Below, in pieces: positions 36,410 to 47,747 of a DNA stretch of 64,000 nt. Source of the DNA: Gossypium raimondii (lineage: Eukaryota > Streptophyta > Magnoliopsida > Malvales > Malvaceae); the NCBI RefSeq assembly GCF_025698545.1, contig NC_068569.1:13082001-13146000 (forward strand), written 5' to 3'. A program made the position numbers and the translations under genes. Below the pieces are notes generated by a model. That model worked only from the letters and a program-made list of their open reading frames with translations. It had not been told where the DNA came from and searched no databases. Each line of letters starts with the position of its first letter. Position 1 is the stretch's first letter.

Positions 36410-38143
36410 CTAAGTTTGTGCCTCAATCTCTTTATCGTCAGTTGTAGTCTCATTAGCCTCCACACCTTCAGCATCCTCACTTGGTGGCTGAACCTGTTCT
36501 TCTTCTGGCAATGGTTCCTCAACATAATCATTCTCAAAAGCATCAGCTGGAACCTCATAAATCCTAACTTGAGGCTTAGATGGATCCTTCACAAGCACAT
36601 ATTTCCCTTCATTCAACTTCATACACAAGTCTACAATAGACTTGACGATCCCCCACATATTCGAAGTATTCAGATTAATTTGGGAAGCAAAATCTCTTGG
36701 TTTATACCCAACAACACCTAATATCACATGGTTAAAATGATCCCTAGGATGCACTCTTGTCACATATCCCAATTTCATCAAATCAGCACTGGCTAAAATC
36801 GCTTGAGCAGTCCATTTAGCCAACTTATTTGCATTATTTTTCAACTCAGTAGCCAAAACTGCACCCCTTTGGGTCTCCAACTTCTGCCTCCAATCAACAC
36901 CGGAATACTTGGGATCAAACTCGTTAAGTGCATTCAAAGTAACGAAGGAATTTTTGTTGTTAACCTCAACAACACTCTGAACCTCACACCTTGCGACTAA
37001 ATACATATCACCATCAAGCTTCCACCTTCTATACCTATATGCCACAGAAGCAACCTCATCACCTTCATTGGCGAACGGATTTGGCTCATCAAAACTCACC
37101 TTATTCCCATCCCTAACCAGAACCTGCTGTGAAAAATTCTGATTTATATAAGCCGCTTCCACACTCAACGAATAAGCAGAGTTAATATCATCTTTAGCTT
37201 CAGGTAATGGCTCCTGAGAGGTCTCGTGGACGGACAATAAATCTAATTGCGACCCATCTCTTTTATCGAAGAACAGTTTATTCCCAACACGTTGAACAAC
37301 AATATCCCAGGAATAAACAGACCTGGGGGCACACATTAAAGTTGCCAGAATCGTATCAGTCGCAAAAACAGTTGCTTTATCCTCATTGGCCAATCTTCGG
37401 ATGACCGGATCGTCGGTTGTGGTGACTTTAAAGAAGTTTCTGTTTTTGAACCTCTCGAGTCTCCGTTCGTTCTTCGGGGTGATTCGATCAAAGGACCTAT
37501 CGTAATACTCCAAAGCGCCACAGAGAAGTAAATCTTCGGGGTCGGAGACGGAGAAGGATAATTTGGTGAATGTTGAGAAGGGAATTTGTTCGAGCATGTT
37601 CCATTCAGGTTGGATATCAACGGAGGATTTGAAGATGGCAGCTTCACGACGTTGCTGGTTCTGATTGGACCGGTTGAGATTATAAAGACGGTCGCGACGG
37701 GCTCGCTCTTTCTCGGCCTCTCTTTTCCGGGCCTCGACTTCTTCATCGCGTCGTTGGGGGAGTTGAGGTCGGTGTTGATTAAAACGCCATTTAGGGCCAA
37801 ATTTAGGACGAGGAGTAGGCTTCGTGTCGACTAAACGGAAGGCGGAACCATCGTCGGGGTTAGCGAGAGGGAAGGCGTCGAGGTCGAGAGAGAAATCGAA
37901 GGGGGAATCGGCTGAGCCGGCTTTCCCGGAGGAAGGACGATTAGATGCGTTGGCGTTCGAAGAGGAGAAAGAACGGGTGAAGTCAGCGATTCGGCCGAGC
38001 CTCTCGGAACGGGAGAAGGTGGCGTAAGGGACATGGGGAGGGAGTGTGGTGGTCGTGCTTGGTGGGGTAGCGGTGGTTGATTCGGGTGGACCCCAACCGT
38101 CGGGATTAAATGGAACAGCTCCTACTTCAAAAACTCCCACCAT
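36410..38143 (-). CDS. TIF3D1: Eukaryotic translation initiation factor 3 subunit D (eIF3d)
   Basis: This is one uninterrupted 577-aa frame. The N-terminus MVGVFEVGAVPFNPDGWGPP, the block PYATFSRSERLGRIADFTR, the charged linker (about residues 127-165, many Arg/Glu) and the core (LEQIPFSTFTKLSFSV, LEYYDRSFDRITPKNERRL, VFATDTILATLMCAPRSVYS, WDIVVQRVGNKLFFDKRD, KLGYVTRVHPRDHFNHVILG) are those of eIF3d. The tail is acidic (EEPLPEEEQ, DDKEIEAQT). Length is close to that of other plant eIF3d proteins (about 570-590 aa). eIF3d is a peripheral eIF3 subunit that contacts mRNA near the 40S entry site and, in animals, binds the 5' cap on selected mRNAs. The coding region has no intron. Expression is expected to be constitutive; no regulatory signal was identified beyond a GAA-rich leader near 38210. 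Confidence 0.97.
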   Translation of the reverse strand: MVGVFEVGAVPFNPDGWGPPESTTATPPSTTTTLPPHVPYATFSRSERLGRIADFTRSFSSSNANASNRPSSGKAGSADSPFDFSLDLDAFPLANPDDGSAFRLVDTKPTPRPKFGPKWRFNQHRPQLPQRRDEEVEARKREAEKERARRDRLYNLNRSNQNQQRREAAIFKSSVDIQPEWNMLEQIPFSTFTKLSFSVSDPEDLLLCGALEYYDRSFDRITPKNERRLERFKNRNFFKVTTTDDPVIRRLANEDKATVFATDTILATLMCAPRSVYSWDIVVQRVGNKLFFDKRDGSQLDLLSVHETSQEPLPEAKDDINSAYSLSVEAAYINQNFSQQVLVRDGNKVSFDEPNPFANEGDEVASVAYRYRRWKLDGDMYLVARCEVQSVVEVNNKNSFVTLNALNEFDPKYSGVDWRQKLETQRGAVLATELKNNANKLAKWTAQAILASADLMKLGYVTRVHPRDHFNHVILGVVGYKPRDFASQINLNTSNMWGIVKSIVDLCMKLNEGKYVLVKDPSKPQVRIYEVPADAFENDYVEEPLPEEEQVQPPSEDAEGVEANETTTDDKEIEAQT

Positions 38144-38260
38144 CGGTAACGAATCTCTGGATTGGATTTTCCTGCAACACCAGCAGTATAGAGAGAATCT
38201 TACTGAAAGAAGAAGAAGAAGAACCCTACAGGCTACAAGAGATGGGCGTCGTTAATAATA
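38144..38260 (-). promoter_or_regulatory. Probable 5' UTR of eIF3d
   Basis: On the minus strand this is a CT/TTC-rich leader directly before the start codon, including a TTCTTC microsatellite at about 38204-38222. Assigned by position and composition. Confidence 0.4.
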
Positions 38261-40132
38261 TAGTGTCAAAAGTGGGCTTCAACAGGAAATAATTTTGGGC
38301 CTCATTACATCTTAGAAGGGCCATTTAATTGAAAGTATGATTTGGTCCAAGAATCATATACAATCAACCTGCCACTACATGGATTTAATTCACATTATCA
38401 CCTATGGTATGGGTGAAGACGGACAAACCTACCTTTGTCATGATTGGTATTAGGCAGCAAGATTTTGATATCTTGCTAGTAATCCAATAAGTAGATACAT
38501 TTCTTTTCTTAACTTAATGTTAATTTCAAATCACTCAACTTAAATAATTAAATTTATTAGTATTTAAAATATTATTATGAGGTTTTTGGTACGCTAATAG
38601 CCTACTTTTTTTAGTCTTATAAATTTAACCCTATTTGTGGAGTTTAAAAACTTCGCTACTACTGTACCAAATATATTATTTTAATTTTGTAATACTTCTT
38701 TAACATCATACTCCTCAAGCATTCTTTTCTTTTCCATATTTCTTTTAGGGTAAAAATATGTGTATTGAGAATGTAGATGCTATTGAGGCTATTGCTGTTG
38801 TTATGGTGCAATTGAAAAGAAGAAGAGCAACAACAACAAAGAGAATGAGGAGGCTATTGGGGCTATTGCTGTTGTTGACGGTGCAATCGATGCAGGGGCT
38901 GAGGATGAAACCGAAAAGAAGAAAAGAAAAAGAAAAGATGCAGCAGAGGAGTCGATGAGCAGGTTTCAGAACTTTACTTTTAATTACAAAATCTTTTTTT
39001 ATTGCTTGTATTTTTGGCAACTATTGTTACTTTGTTGTAATTTTAGTGTTTTACTTTTTGAAAATTAAGAATTTAGTCCCTATATTTGTATTTCTAGAAA
39101 TTTATCTTCTTTACTTTTCACATTCTAAAATTCAAGTTCAATATTAATAGTGTTAATTTTCTTTTAGGTTTAATTAGTTGTTGTGATATTTTGAAACAAT
39201 AAATGGTAATCACGTAATTAAAAAAATGTTGTAATTAACTTGAATTTAATAAAAAAATTAACAATTAGACTTAAATTTTAAAATTTAAAAAATACAAAAA
39301 CTAAATTCCTAAAAAATTTAACCTTCTTTTTAGAGACAAGACCTTGTACTAGTCTAATGCCACCTTGTGTGCTAACACACCTCCGGTTGAAGTCCCAGGT
39401 GAGTTTTGCCCTCCATTGAAACGCAAGTTTCGTGTGGGTGTGTTTGGCACACCACCAGCTGCCAGTTGGATGATTCAACTTTATAGATAGGAGAATGCAC
39501 TAGAACCCCCCATTTAGTTTTCCACCGGAGGGTCTTTGTTTGAGGATACTATTCAATATTCCAATTTGTAAAAACTTTCAAACTTCGGCTGTGAAACACA
39601 AGATCCAAAAACAGCCCAATTAGATCCGAGATTTCTGACGATTGGAGATTACCCATAATGCATTCAAAATATTATAGAGGTCTTTATACTAAACATTAGA
39701 TTGTAATTTATTTTTTACTTAATAAATAAATAAATTAGTCTTTATATATTAGATCAAAATAAATCGACTCTTCTGTTAAAAAAAGTATCTATTTTTATTG
39801 TTAAAAATTAATCTTTGTACATCAACATGATGTAAAAGTAGCATGCCATGTGTTACCATCTAGTTATTCCATCAATCGATAAAAATTTTAATATAAAAAA
39901 CCAATTTACTCTTTAATTTATGTACACAAATTAATTTATCTATATTCGAGTAGAAAAAATAAAATATAATTTATCGTTTATTGCATCCAATTATTACAAT
40001 CTTTATTCAATTAATGGGGAATGTTTTTCAATGTACATCATGAAATACAGACAAGGAAGCATAAAATGATTGCGCTTGCTCCACTTTGGTTCCCATATTC
40101 TTTGTTATGTACAAATGTTACACCCCTTTTAA
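38261..40132. other. Intergenic DNA
   Basis: A frame at 38758-38958 is low-complexity (GAA/AGA-rich) and is not called. Bases 39345-39400 include CTCCGGTTGAAGTCCCAGG, which resembles a tRNA B-box and may be a SINE remnant. No gene recognised. Confidence 0.4.
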
Positions 40133-40741
40133 TTATTTTAAGGGTATCGCTAAAAAACACCCCCAACATATTAAAAAAACACTCCAATTCTTTTTTTTCG
40201 TGTAGTTGATTATAATATTTCTCATTTTATTAGATGAATGTCTTTTTCAATGAGTCTTTTTATTAGTACAATAATTAGAGTCAAGATCTTAAATTAATGT
40301 AGTCCAAAGAAATTAATGTGGTCCAAAAATTAATTAGTAAATTTTCCAAATATCTTCATTTTCAACATCTTAAATTAATTAGTGTAATCAATTTAGTCCA
40401 AAAATTAGAGTCAACTTCATAAGAAAGGGAAAAAATAATTTTGTTGTAATTAATACAATAAATAAGCGAGTTATATATATATATATATATATGTTTATTT
40501 TGATGAACATTAACAACACCCTAACGTAAACTCATATTATTATTAACAAAATTAAGTCCTTCTCACTATACTCTATTATTTGTAATTTTATATTTTATAA
40601 ATTTATTTTAAGCTATTTTTTATAAAAATCTGTTTTTCTAATTTTTCTTTTTTATTTATTAATTCTTGTATAAATTAAAATCTATTTTAAATTTTTATAA
40701 CTACTGATTTTTTCATCATAATTTGTAGTGTTCAACAAAAG

Positions 40742-42660
40742 ATGTCGAATTTTTACGGAAGTAACTTAAATGAAGGCAATGAGATCTCTATGGCGACATC
40801 ACCATTTTTTACCGATCGGGTATAATATTTTATCATGATGTTAATATTTTTTTTATATTAATAACATTTAATATTTGTTAACAAAATTATTTAAATTTTA
40901 GGTGTTCGCGTCTCGTGAAGAGCTGATGCAATGGGTGCAAAACACGACATTCTCTCTTGGTTATATCATCGTCATGAGAGGATAAAAAGCAAACGAAAAT
41001 GGTGTGGTGTCTTACGTCACACTTATTTGTGACCGTGGCGGTGAATACAAATTTAAAGAATCAAGTAAAAAGTTTGGCACCAAAAAGACCAACTATAAAT
41101 TCCGATTGGTAGGTTCGTATTTAAAACAATATGATGGGTGGACGTTGAGGGTGATATGTGATCAGCATAGCCATCCACCTGCACAACATATGGAGGGACA
41201 TGCTTATGCAAGGCGGTTGAAAGAAAACGAAAAAAAATGTTGGTTGATTTGACGAGTAAGAATGTTACACCACGTGACATATTATCGACACTGAAGGAGC
41301 AGGACGAGAATAACGTTTCTACACTAAAAACCGGCAAAAGCTTCGCTCGTCCCAGAATGTCGGTAAAACTCCGATACAGGTTCTTATGTTGCTTTTGAAT
41401 GATAAACAATTTTTACTGAGTTTTCAGTAAATAATATTTCAAATGAATTGGAAAATCTATTCTTCATTCATCCACGATCATTGGATATATGGCGTGCATT
41501 TCCGCACGTTTTAATTGTAGACATAATGTACAAAACGAACAAATATGATCTGCCTTTTGTTCAAATTGTTGGCGTGACTTCAATCAACAAGACATTTAGT
41601 ATATCTTTTGCCTTTATCATTAACAAAAAGGAGGATAACTATAATTGGGCATTAACATGTCTAAAGTTGACACTAGAAGAGTGCATGTACCCACATGTTA
41701 TTGTGACGGACAGAGAGTTGGCTCTGATGAATGCATGCCAACAAGTTTTCCCCGATGCCACTCGGTTACTATGCAGATGGCACATTACTGAAAATATTAA
41801 AAAGCATTATAGGCAGTCTATCAAGTCGCAACATGAGTGGGACTCCTTTTGTGCTATGTGGACTGTACTCGTTGAATCTCCAACGTAGATATTGTACACC
41901 GAAAACTTTAGAAAAATCCAATCAATGTTGAGTGAATATCCAGGTACAATCCTCGTTATTCTATAAATAATTGTTTATAGTTTTAGAAGACTTTTTATAC
42001 ACAACTAACATTTATATAAATTCAGGTGTTTTAAAATATCTAGATCAAGTGTGGTTAAGTAAATATAAGGAAATGTTTGTGTCGGTCTGGATTGATCGGC
42101 ATCTCAACTTTGGAGAACGAACTACGAATAGAGTTGAGAGCCAGCATGCAAAGCTAAAGAAATACCTTTGTGCAAAAAATTCTTCTCTAGATAAATTTGT
42201 TGGTTGTATCGATCAGATTGTCAAGTATCAACTTACATCGATATATGAAAGTTTTGAAAAGAGTAGAATTATCCTCAAACACAGACACAGCTTACCATGT
42301 TTCAGATTATTGCAGGGTTTTGTGGCACTTGAAGCTCTAGATATCCTAGAAGAGGAACTTCAGCGGTCGAGTAGACATCAACTTGACTCTTCAAACTGTG
42401 GTTGTAAACTACGTCATAGTTGTGGGTTACCATGTGCTTGCATGCTATCAGTCTACTTGAATTCAGGTGGTATATTTAACAATTATTTTCTATATTTTAT
42501 TTATCTATTGAATTTTTATAAACTAATGGCATTTCAATGCAGGTAAGTGTATTCAGTTGGATTCAATAGATGTATTCTGGAGGAAGCTTGACTTATCACT
42601 GTCAATTTTGTGGAAAATGAGGATATTTGTTCTGACAGTGAGTTAGAAATGTTCAAAAAA
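40742..42660 (+). pseudogene. MULE transposase (FAR1/MuDR-type) with SWIM-like segment, broken
   Basis: Exon 1 starts MSNFYGSNLNEGNE (40742), with an intron from about 40819 (GTATAA) to 40901 (TTTTAG). It continues VFASREELMQWVQ to an in-frame stop at 40984. The N-terminal zinc-type region (CDRGGEYKF, HSHPPA) follows at 41004-41230, then frameshifts. The MULE core is at 41448-41885: Asp in LIVDIMYKTN (41520), Asp in VIVTDRELAL (41709), and CRWHI after it. A stop at about 41886 and an intron precede 42029. The third acidic residue is the Glu in NRVESQHAK (42136). So all three DDE residues survive although the frame does not. At 42400-42470, CGCKLRHSCGLPCACML is a SWIM-type zinc motif with CAC in place of CxH. 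A second short intron (about 42466-42541) precedes KCIQLDSIDVFWRKL. Sequence identity decays before the solo LTR at 42713. Confidence 0.85.
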
Positions 42661-42712
42661 ATTCACTAAGCAGTCAAAAGCCGGGAAAAAAAGTCTGTTA
42701 AGAAAGTTAAGA

Positions 42713-45606
42713 TGTAACACCCCTTACCCGAGATCATTTTCGGAGTCGAGGATGAGGCGTTACTTGACTTAACTTAAAAGTTCGGGGCATAAAAATTTAG
42801 TTTTAAAAGTTATTTCATTGTTCATAATAAGGCTGTTCACCTGCGCAGCAGTCACTAAATTAATTATAACTCAAGATACGAAACTCAAAATTTAGATCCG
42901 TAAATTTTACCTAAAACTAGACTCATATATATTTTTAATACAAATTTTTTAGAATTTTTGGTTCATCCAATTAGTACAGTTTATTAGTTAAAGTCTCCCC
43001 TGTTTCACTGATCGACTATCCTGACCTCTTGTCACTAAAATTCAATTATCTCATTGTAAAGACTTCATATGGTGCTTCCACTTATTTCTACTTAAAATAT
43101 ACTCATTAAGGAATCTATACATATAAATTATAACTCATAATTCCTTCTGTATAATTTTTAATGAATTTCTTAAGTTGAAATAGAGGACTTCAAAATGATT
43201 CTTACCCTATCTCACTAAAATTAAAATATCTAAAATATATAACTCTTTTGCTTACTCTATTTCTTTCATGTGAAAGTAGACTCATTCAGATTTAATTTCA
43301 TATCTCACTTAGCTTCTAATTCAATTTACACTATTTTTGGTGATTTTCAAAGTTACATCAATGCTGCTGTCCAAAATTGTTCTATTGCGTTTTATTTTAT
43401 TTATTTTATTAAAAAAATTCAATATAACCCTTTATAATTATCTAACTTTCCTGCAAATTTCAATTCACAACCAATTTCAGTATTTCAACTACTTCATTTA
43501 AATACTAATAAAGTTCAACCAATCAACCATTTCAAGCTAAAAACATGTATATTTCAATGTCTAACACAACTATCACATTCAGATTTACCTTGCCTACTTA
43601 GTCATTCATTCTATTACTTTTTTACTTCAATTCGCTATACATGCCATATAAATCAAAAAGTTGTTTAACAAAATCTACCGGAGTAAATCTGGATAGTGTG
43701 ATCATTGATGTAGATCCGATCCTCCGAACATATATATATCAATCTATAAGAAATAATAAACACACACAAGTAAGCTTGCAGAAAGCTTAGTAAGTTCATA
43801 GGCTCATAATAAAATCTTACCAAAATTTCACTAACAACATTAATAAACAAATAAAAATTCAACATTTTCTGCCAACTACAATCTCAAACAATGAATCTAT
43901 CCAATCGAGCTCAATATCAGATGTCAACTTCAATTCCGATATTTAGCTTCAATTGCACTTACAAATACCTGTCAAATTAAGGATCGTCTCACGGATTTGA
44001 GTACATTGTTTGCCCAGTGCCACGATTTGCTTGAATATTTCACATAGCTATAACTCAGTATGGTTTTCTTCGCGGAAATACCATACCTACTTTTCACAAC
44101 TCAGTATGGTTTTCTTCACTGAAACACCAAACCTACTTTTCACAACTCAGTATGGTTTTCTTCACTGAACACCATACCTACTTTTCACAACTCAGTATGG
44201 TTTTCTTCACTGAAATACCATACCTACGTTTCACACTTTTCCATGGATCCACCATGGACTTATCCGTCAATTCATCACTGGTTACCGAATGTATGTACTC
44301 AATCCTGCGTATCCCTTAATTTGAACTAACAATCTCATCTTATTCTCATTTTTACCATAATCATAATTTAACAACAATATACGAATTGATACATTATATC
44401 ATTCCCACATTAACAATTAATTTTAAAAGTTCAGCCATATGAACTTACCTGGACCAATTCGTAGAAGTTGTAAAAGTTCAGAAACTAGTTCGGTACTTTC
44501 TCTTTTCCGCGTTTATCTTCGAATTCCCGATCTATAATATAAAATTTTCCATTTATTAGCATCTAATTCAATACTAATTTACTTCACAATTTATTCCTTT
44601 CAATTTTCGAAATTACACTTTTACCCCCAAAATTAACAATTTTTACAATTTGGTCCCTACTCAATTAACCCTTCAATTGATCTAATTTTTCTCAATTAAC
44701 ACCTTATCCAACCATTTTAGACTACTAAATTCATAATTTCAGTACAAAACCCCAATTCCTAACATTTTCACAATTAGGTCCTAAAATCATTTTCTACTAA
44801 AATCACTTAATAAGATCATAATATAATGAAATTAAAACTTAAAATCTATAATAATTCATCATAAAATTCCATAAATTATTCATGGTAACTTAAAAATCAC
44901 CCATGGAATCAAATACTAATGAATTCAATAGTTGGACCTAGTTGTAAAATTCACAAAACATAAAAATTTCAAGGAAAAAGCAAGAATTGAACTCAAATGG
45001 TATAAAAATATGAGAAAAAAGCTTTTTTCAAACCTCATATGGCGTTCTTTCTGATAAATTATGAAGAGATCTCTAGATTTTTCACTTTTATCTTTGTTTT
45101 ATATATTTAATTTGTAAAATTTCCAATTTTGCCCTTGTTTCTCCTTACTTTCTTGCTGATTTTTCTTTCCCAATCGTCCAGTCCATATAATTTGGGCCTA
45201 ATTTCCTTTTAAATCCCTTCTTATTAGTCACTTAAGCTATTTATCACAATTTAACAAATTTTGCAGTATTTTCAATTTAGTCCTTTTTAATTAATTGACT
45301 ATCCAAACGTTAAAATTTTCTAACGAAACTTTTCTAATAACTCAATGACACTCCATAAATATTTATAAAAATATTTATGGCTTGGTTTATGAACTTGAGG
45401 TCTCGATACCTCATTTTAGACCCAATTTACCTATTAAATTCTTTTTAAATCACAAAATTCAATAAATCACAAAATTCACTAATTCAAAAATTCTTATAAA
45501 TTCACACTTGACCCATAATTATTAGTTTATTCAATTTTAACTCATTGGTCGGATTTAGTGATCTCGAATCACTGTTTTCGACACCACTGAAAATTAGGCT
45601 GTTAAA
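42713..45606 (-). mobile_element. Solo LTR, 2,894 bp, between transposase and OTU parts of the MULE
   Basis: The plus strand starts TGTAACACCCCTTACCC and ends AAATTAGGCTGTTAAA; read on the minus strand this gives the family start (..AACAGCCTAATTTTCAGTGG) and end (GGGTAAGGGGTGTTACA). The flanks TAAGA (42708-42712) and TAAAA (45607-45611) match at 4 of 5 bases, a decayed 5-bp duplication. It contains a 46-bp tandem repeat near 44050-44230. No internal genes. Confidence 0.82.
44047..44235. repeat. Tandem repeat of about 46-57 bp in the LTR, about four copies
   Basis: Units of the form CTCAGTATGGTTTTCTTC, then (A/G)C(T/G)GAA, ACCATACCTAC and TTTTCACAA, are repeated with small differences. The position in the LTR resembles that of the 21-bp minisatellite in the 23861-26723 copy. 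Confidence 0.8.
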
Positions 45607-45899
45607 TAAAAGATATATTCCAACCGAGTAAAACACTCATTAAAGAACTTACAATTCAAAAAAATACGCGTGGATGACCAACCTTGAAGAAACAACAACA
45701 AAAAGGAGTTGATTCTATAAGTCAAGCTCCCAGAATATGTAGCCATTCAACCACGTCAAAATCTGTTGGGTTGGATCTGGTAGAGTTGAACAAAGAACTT
45801 GCAAGACATATTTCATACGTAATCGAAATTCCAGACTTAAACTAGGAGCCATCAGAGCAAGTTTCAGACTTCATAGACTTAAACCAGATGCCTGAATCA

Positions 45900-46170
45900 T
45901 GTGACACTCATCACACATGTACAAGATGTCAGGGGTGATGGAAATTGCAGATTCCGAGCAATATCTGTTTGTCTTGGTTATGGCGAAGATCAATGGCTCT
46001 ATGTTCGACATCAACTGGTAGACGAGTTATTGAGTTCATATGATGTCTATGCTAGAGCCCCGTCTACAGCTGGATGGCAAACCATGTATATGTCACGTCT
46101 GGAATTTTATAGACAACTGAAACCTTGTAATCTCAAAACGCCTGTTATAACTATAGAGGATTATTGTTGA
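45900..46170 (+). pseudogene. OTU-type cysteine protease fragment of the MULE
   Basis: The frame 45901-46170 reads VQDVRGDGNCRFRAISVCLG, then YGEDQWLYVRHQLVDEL. DGNC.FRA is the catalytic Asp-Cys signature of OTU deubiquitinases (Asp at 45937, Cys at 45946). The preceding sequence, DLNQMPESC, belongs to the same family in another frame, so a frameshift lies at about 45905. The frame ends ITIEDYC at a TGA; the catalytic His region expected about 100 residues further is absent before the right TIR. OTU domains cleave ubiquitin chains. As part of a MULE this is a known but little-studied fusion in plants. The fragment cannot be active. Confidence 0.82.
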
Positions 46171-46518
46171 ATAATATTAATTTATTATATTTTAGCATTT
46201 TACTCATATTTTTGTATTTATTTATTCATGTATATGTTTAACAATAATCCTATAATAAAAAATATGTTGAATAATAATAATAATAATATTTATAATATTT
46301 AATAATAATACAATAATAAAAATATGTTTAACAATTAAACGAGATAAAAAAGTGAGTGAAGAGGTGATAATTAATTCTTGAGGATGTTAATTACTAACCA
46401 ATCAATAAAATAAAAGAACATCAATTAATAACTAATTATTAATTATAGTAAAGGTGTTATTTATTAGGGTGTTTTTTTAGTATGTTGGGGGGTTTTTTTA
46501 GCCAACTCCTTATTTTAA

Positions 46519-47100
46519 CCATATGTCTAATTGGCAGGAGCGCAAGACATCCCAAATACAGCAGGGTTTGGAATTTATTGTGCCTTTTAAAACAGCAGTA
46601 TTTTTTTTTTGAGAAAACACTACAAATTTATTAATCAGTTAATTTGGCAAGTTTTAAAAAAGAACAGTGCCTTCATATCATCATCGTTCACCTTCAACAT
46701 CATACTAGGACATGGGAAATTAAATCGAATGACATATCCTATAAGGATCAAGAGAATGAATATATATACACTATAATTAATAAAAATCATATTAAAAAGG
46801 ATAAATAATAACTTTAAAATATGCTTGTAAGTTTTTAATTATGTTGCAAATGCGCTTTATAGGAGAGAGATCTATTTACTTCAAAATCAAATTAAAGTAA
46901 GCTTACACTTTTTATAAATTTTTGTATGACTGATATTTTAACAATCAAGTCAATATAAATATACTTATCATGTATGTAAATTTTCAGATTTATCCGTATC
47001 TCTATTAAATTAATTCAAAATATTTTCTTTATTACTATATATGTAACATTTTAAAGTTCTTTTACTTAAATAAATAGTTGAACATTTTTATTTTGCTTAA
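46519..47100. other. AT-rich intergenic DNA right of the OTU-MULE
   Basis: No gene recognised; strongly AT-rich. Confidence 0.45.
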
Positions 47101-47747
47101 AACTTGGTATGCTTGTCATGCGCTTGTACATTCTACTGGAGCTTGGATGGGCTCTATATTTATTAAAGAAATGGCGGGAAATTTGGGCATGTTGATGAAG
47201 GGTTGCTAGCAATTTTCTAGCTACAGATGAATGATGAAAGTGAACGTTGATGATTCAGTGTTAACTTTTAAATCAAGAGCAGCCATAGGTGGAGTGCTGA
47301 GAGGATTGAATGGAAGCTGGATGGGGGGTTTTTGATATGGTGGTAGGATTATTGGATATTTTTAAGATCGAAGCTCGAGCATTACTTGAAGGTTTAAAGT
47401 TTGTTTGGGCAAAAGGGTACCGTAAGGTGGAGATTAAGAGTGATAATTCGTTATTGATAACCGTTATACAAAATGGGCTAGCAGCAAACAATAATTACAG
47501 TGAAGTTAGGCTCATTTAAGACTAGTGTCTTAAGGATTGGGAAGTAAAATTTCAGCAGATATTGAGAGAGAATAATGGGGTGGCAAATCGTATCACGAAA
47601 GAGGCCCGAGGCAAAATGGATCACTTGATTATTCATGAGGAAGCACGGGAGAGTGTGAGGGGTTTGTTAGATGATGATATCCATTGCGCTACATGTCCAT
47701 ATGTCCATTGTTTGATGACGATTAGTTTTGATGCAATCTTAACTTAA
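47101..47747 (+). pseudogene. Non-LTR retroelement relic with RNase H (RVT_3-like) domain
   Basis: From about 47101 the sequence reads TWYACHALVHSTGAWMG; then, in a shifted frame from about 47230, MKVNVDDSVLTFKSRAAIGG, then VLRGLNGSW. A further frameshift at about 47330 continues MVVGLLDIFKIEARALLEGL, WAKGYRKVEIKSDNSLLITV and a stop at 47517. It then resumes to 47747 with DWEVKFQQILRENNGVANRI. The DG.., E(ARALLEGL) and SDN residues match the RNase H active-site order (first Asp D, Glu, Asp). This is the C-terminal domain of a plant LINE-type or LINE-derived 'putative ribonuclease H' protein. Frameshifts and stops make it a relic. Confidence 0.8.

Larger units (their letters stand above)
40142..46509 (+). 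mobile_element. Mutator-like element (MULE) with OTU domain, full length but decayed
   Basis: A perfect 9-bp target duplication TTATTTTAA flanks it at 40133-40141 and 46510-46518; 9 bp is the Mutator hallmark. Terminal inverted repeats match well: the left end reads GCTAAAAAACACCCCCAACA, the inverse of the right end reads GGCTAAAAAAACCCCCCAAC, and both continue AT.TTAAAAAAACAC-like for about 45 bp. Inside, a transposase, a SWIM-like segment and an OTU fragment lie in one orientation. Without the nested solo LTR (42713-45606) and one target duplication the element is about 3.47 kb. All reading frames are broken. Confidence 0.92.

Noticed and set aside
38758..38958. Plus frame, basic
   Set aside because: Low-complexity GAA/AAG-rich sequence.
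39345..39400. Possible tRNA gene
   Set aside because: Only a B-box-like word; no foldable cloverleaf or anticodon arm could be drawn.
44047..44235. Possible CRISPR-like array
   Set aside because: Contiguous tandem units with small variations inside an LTR; no unique spacers.
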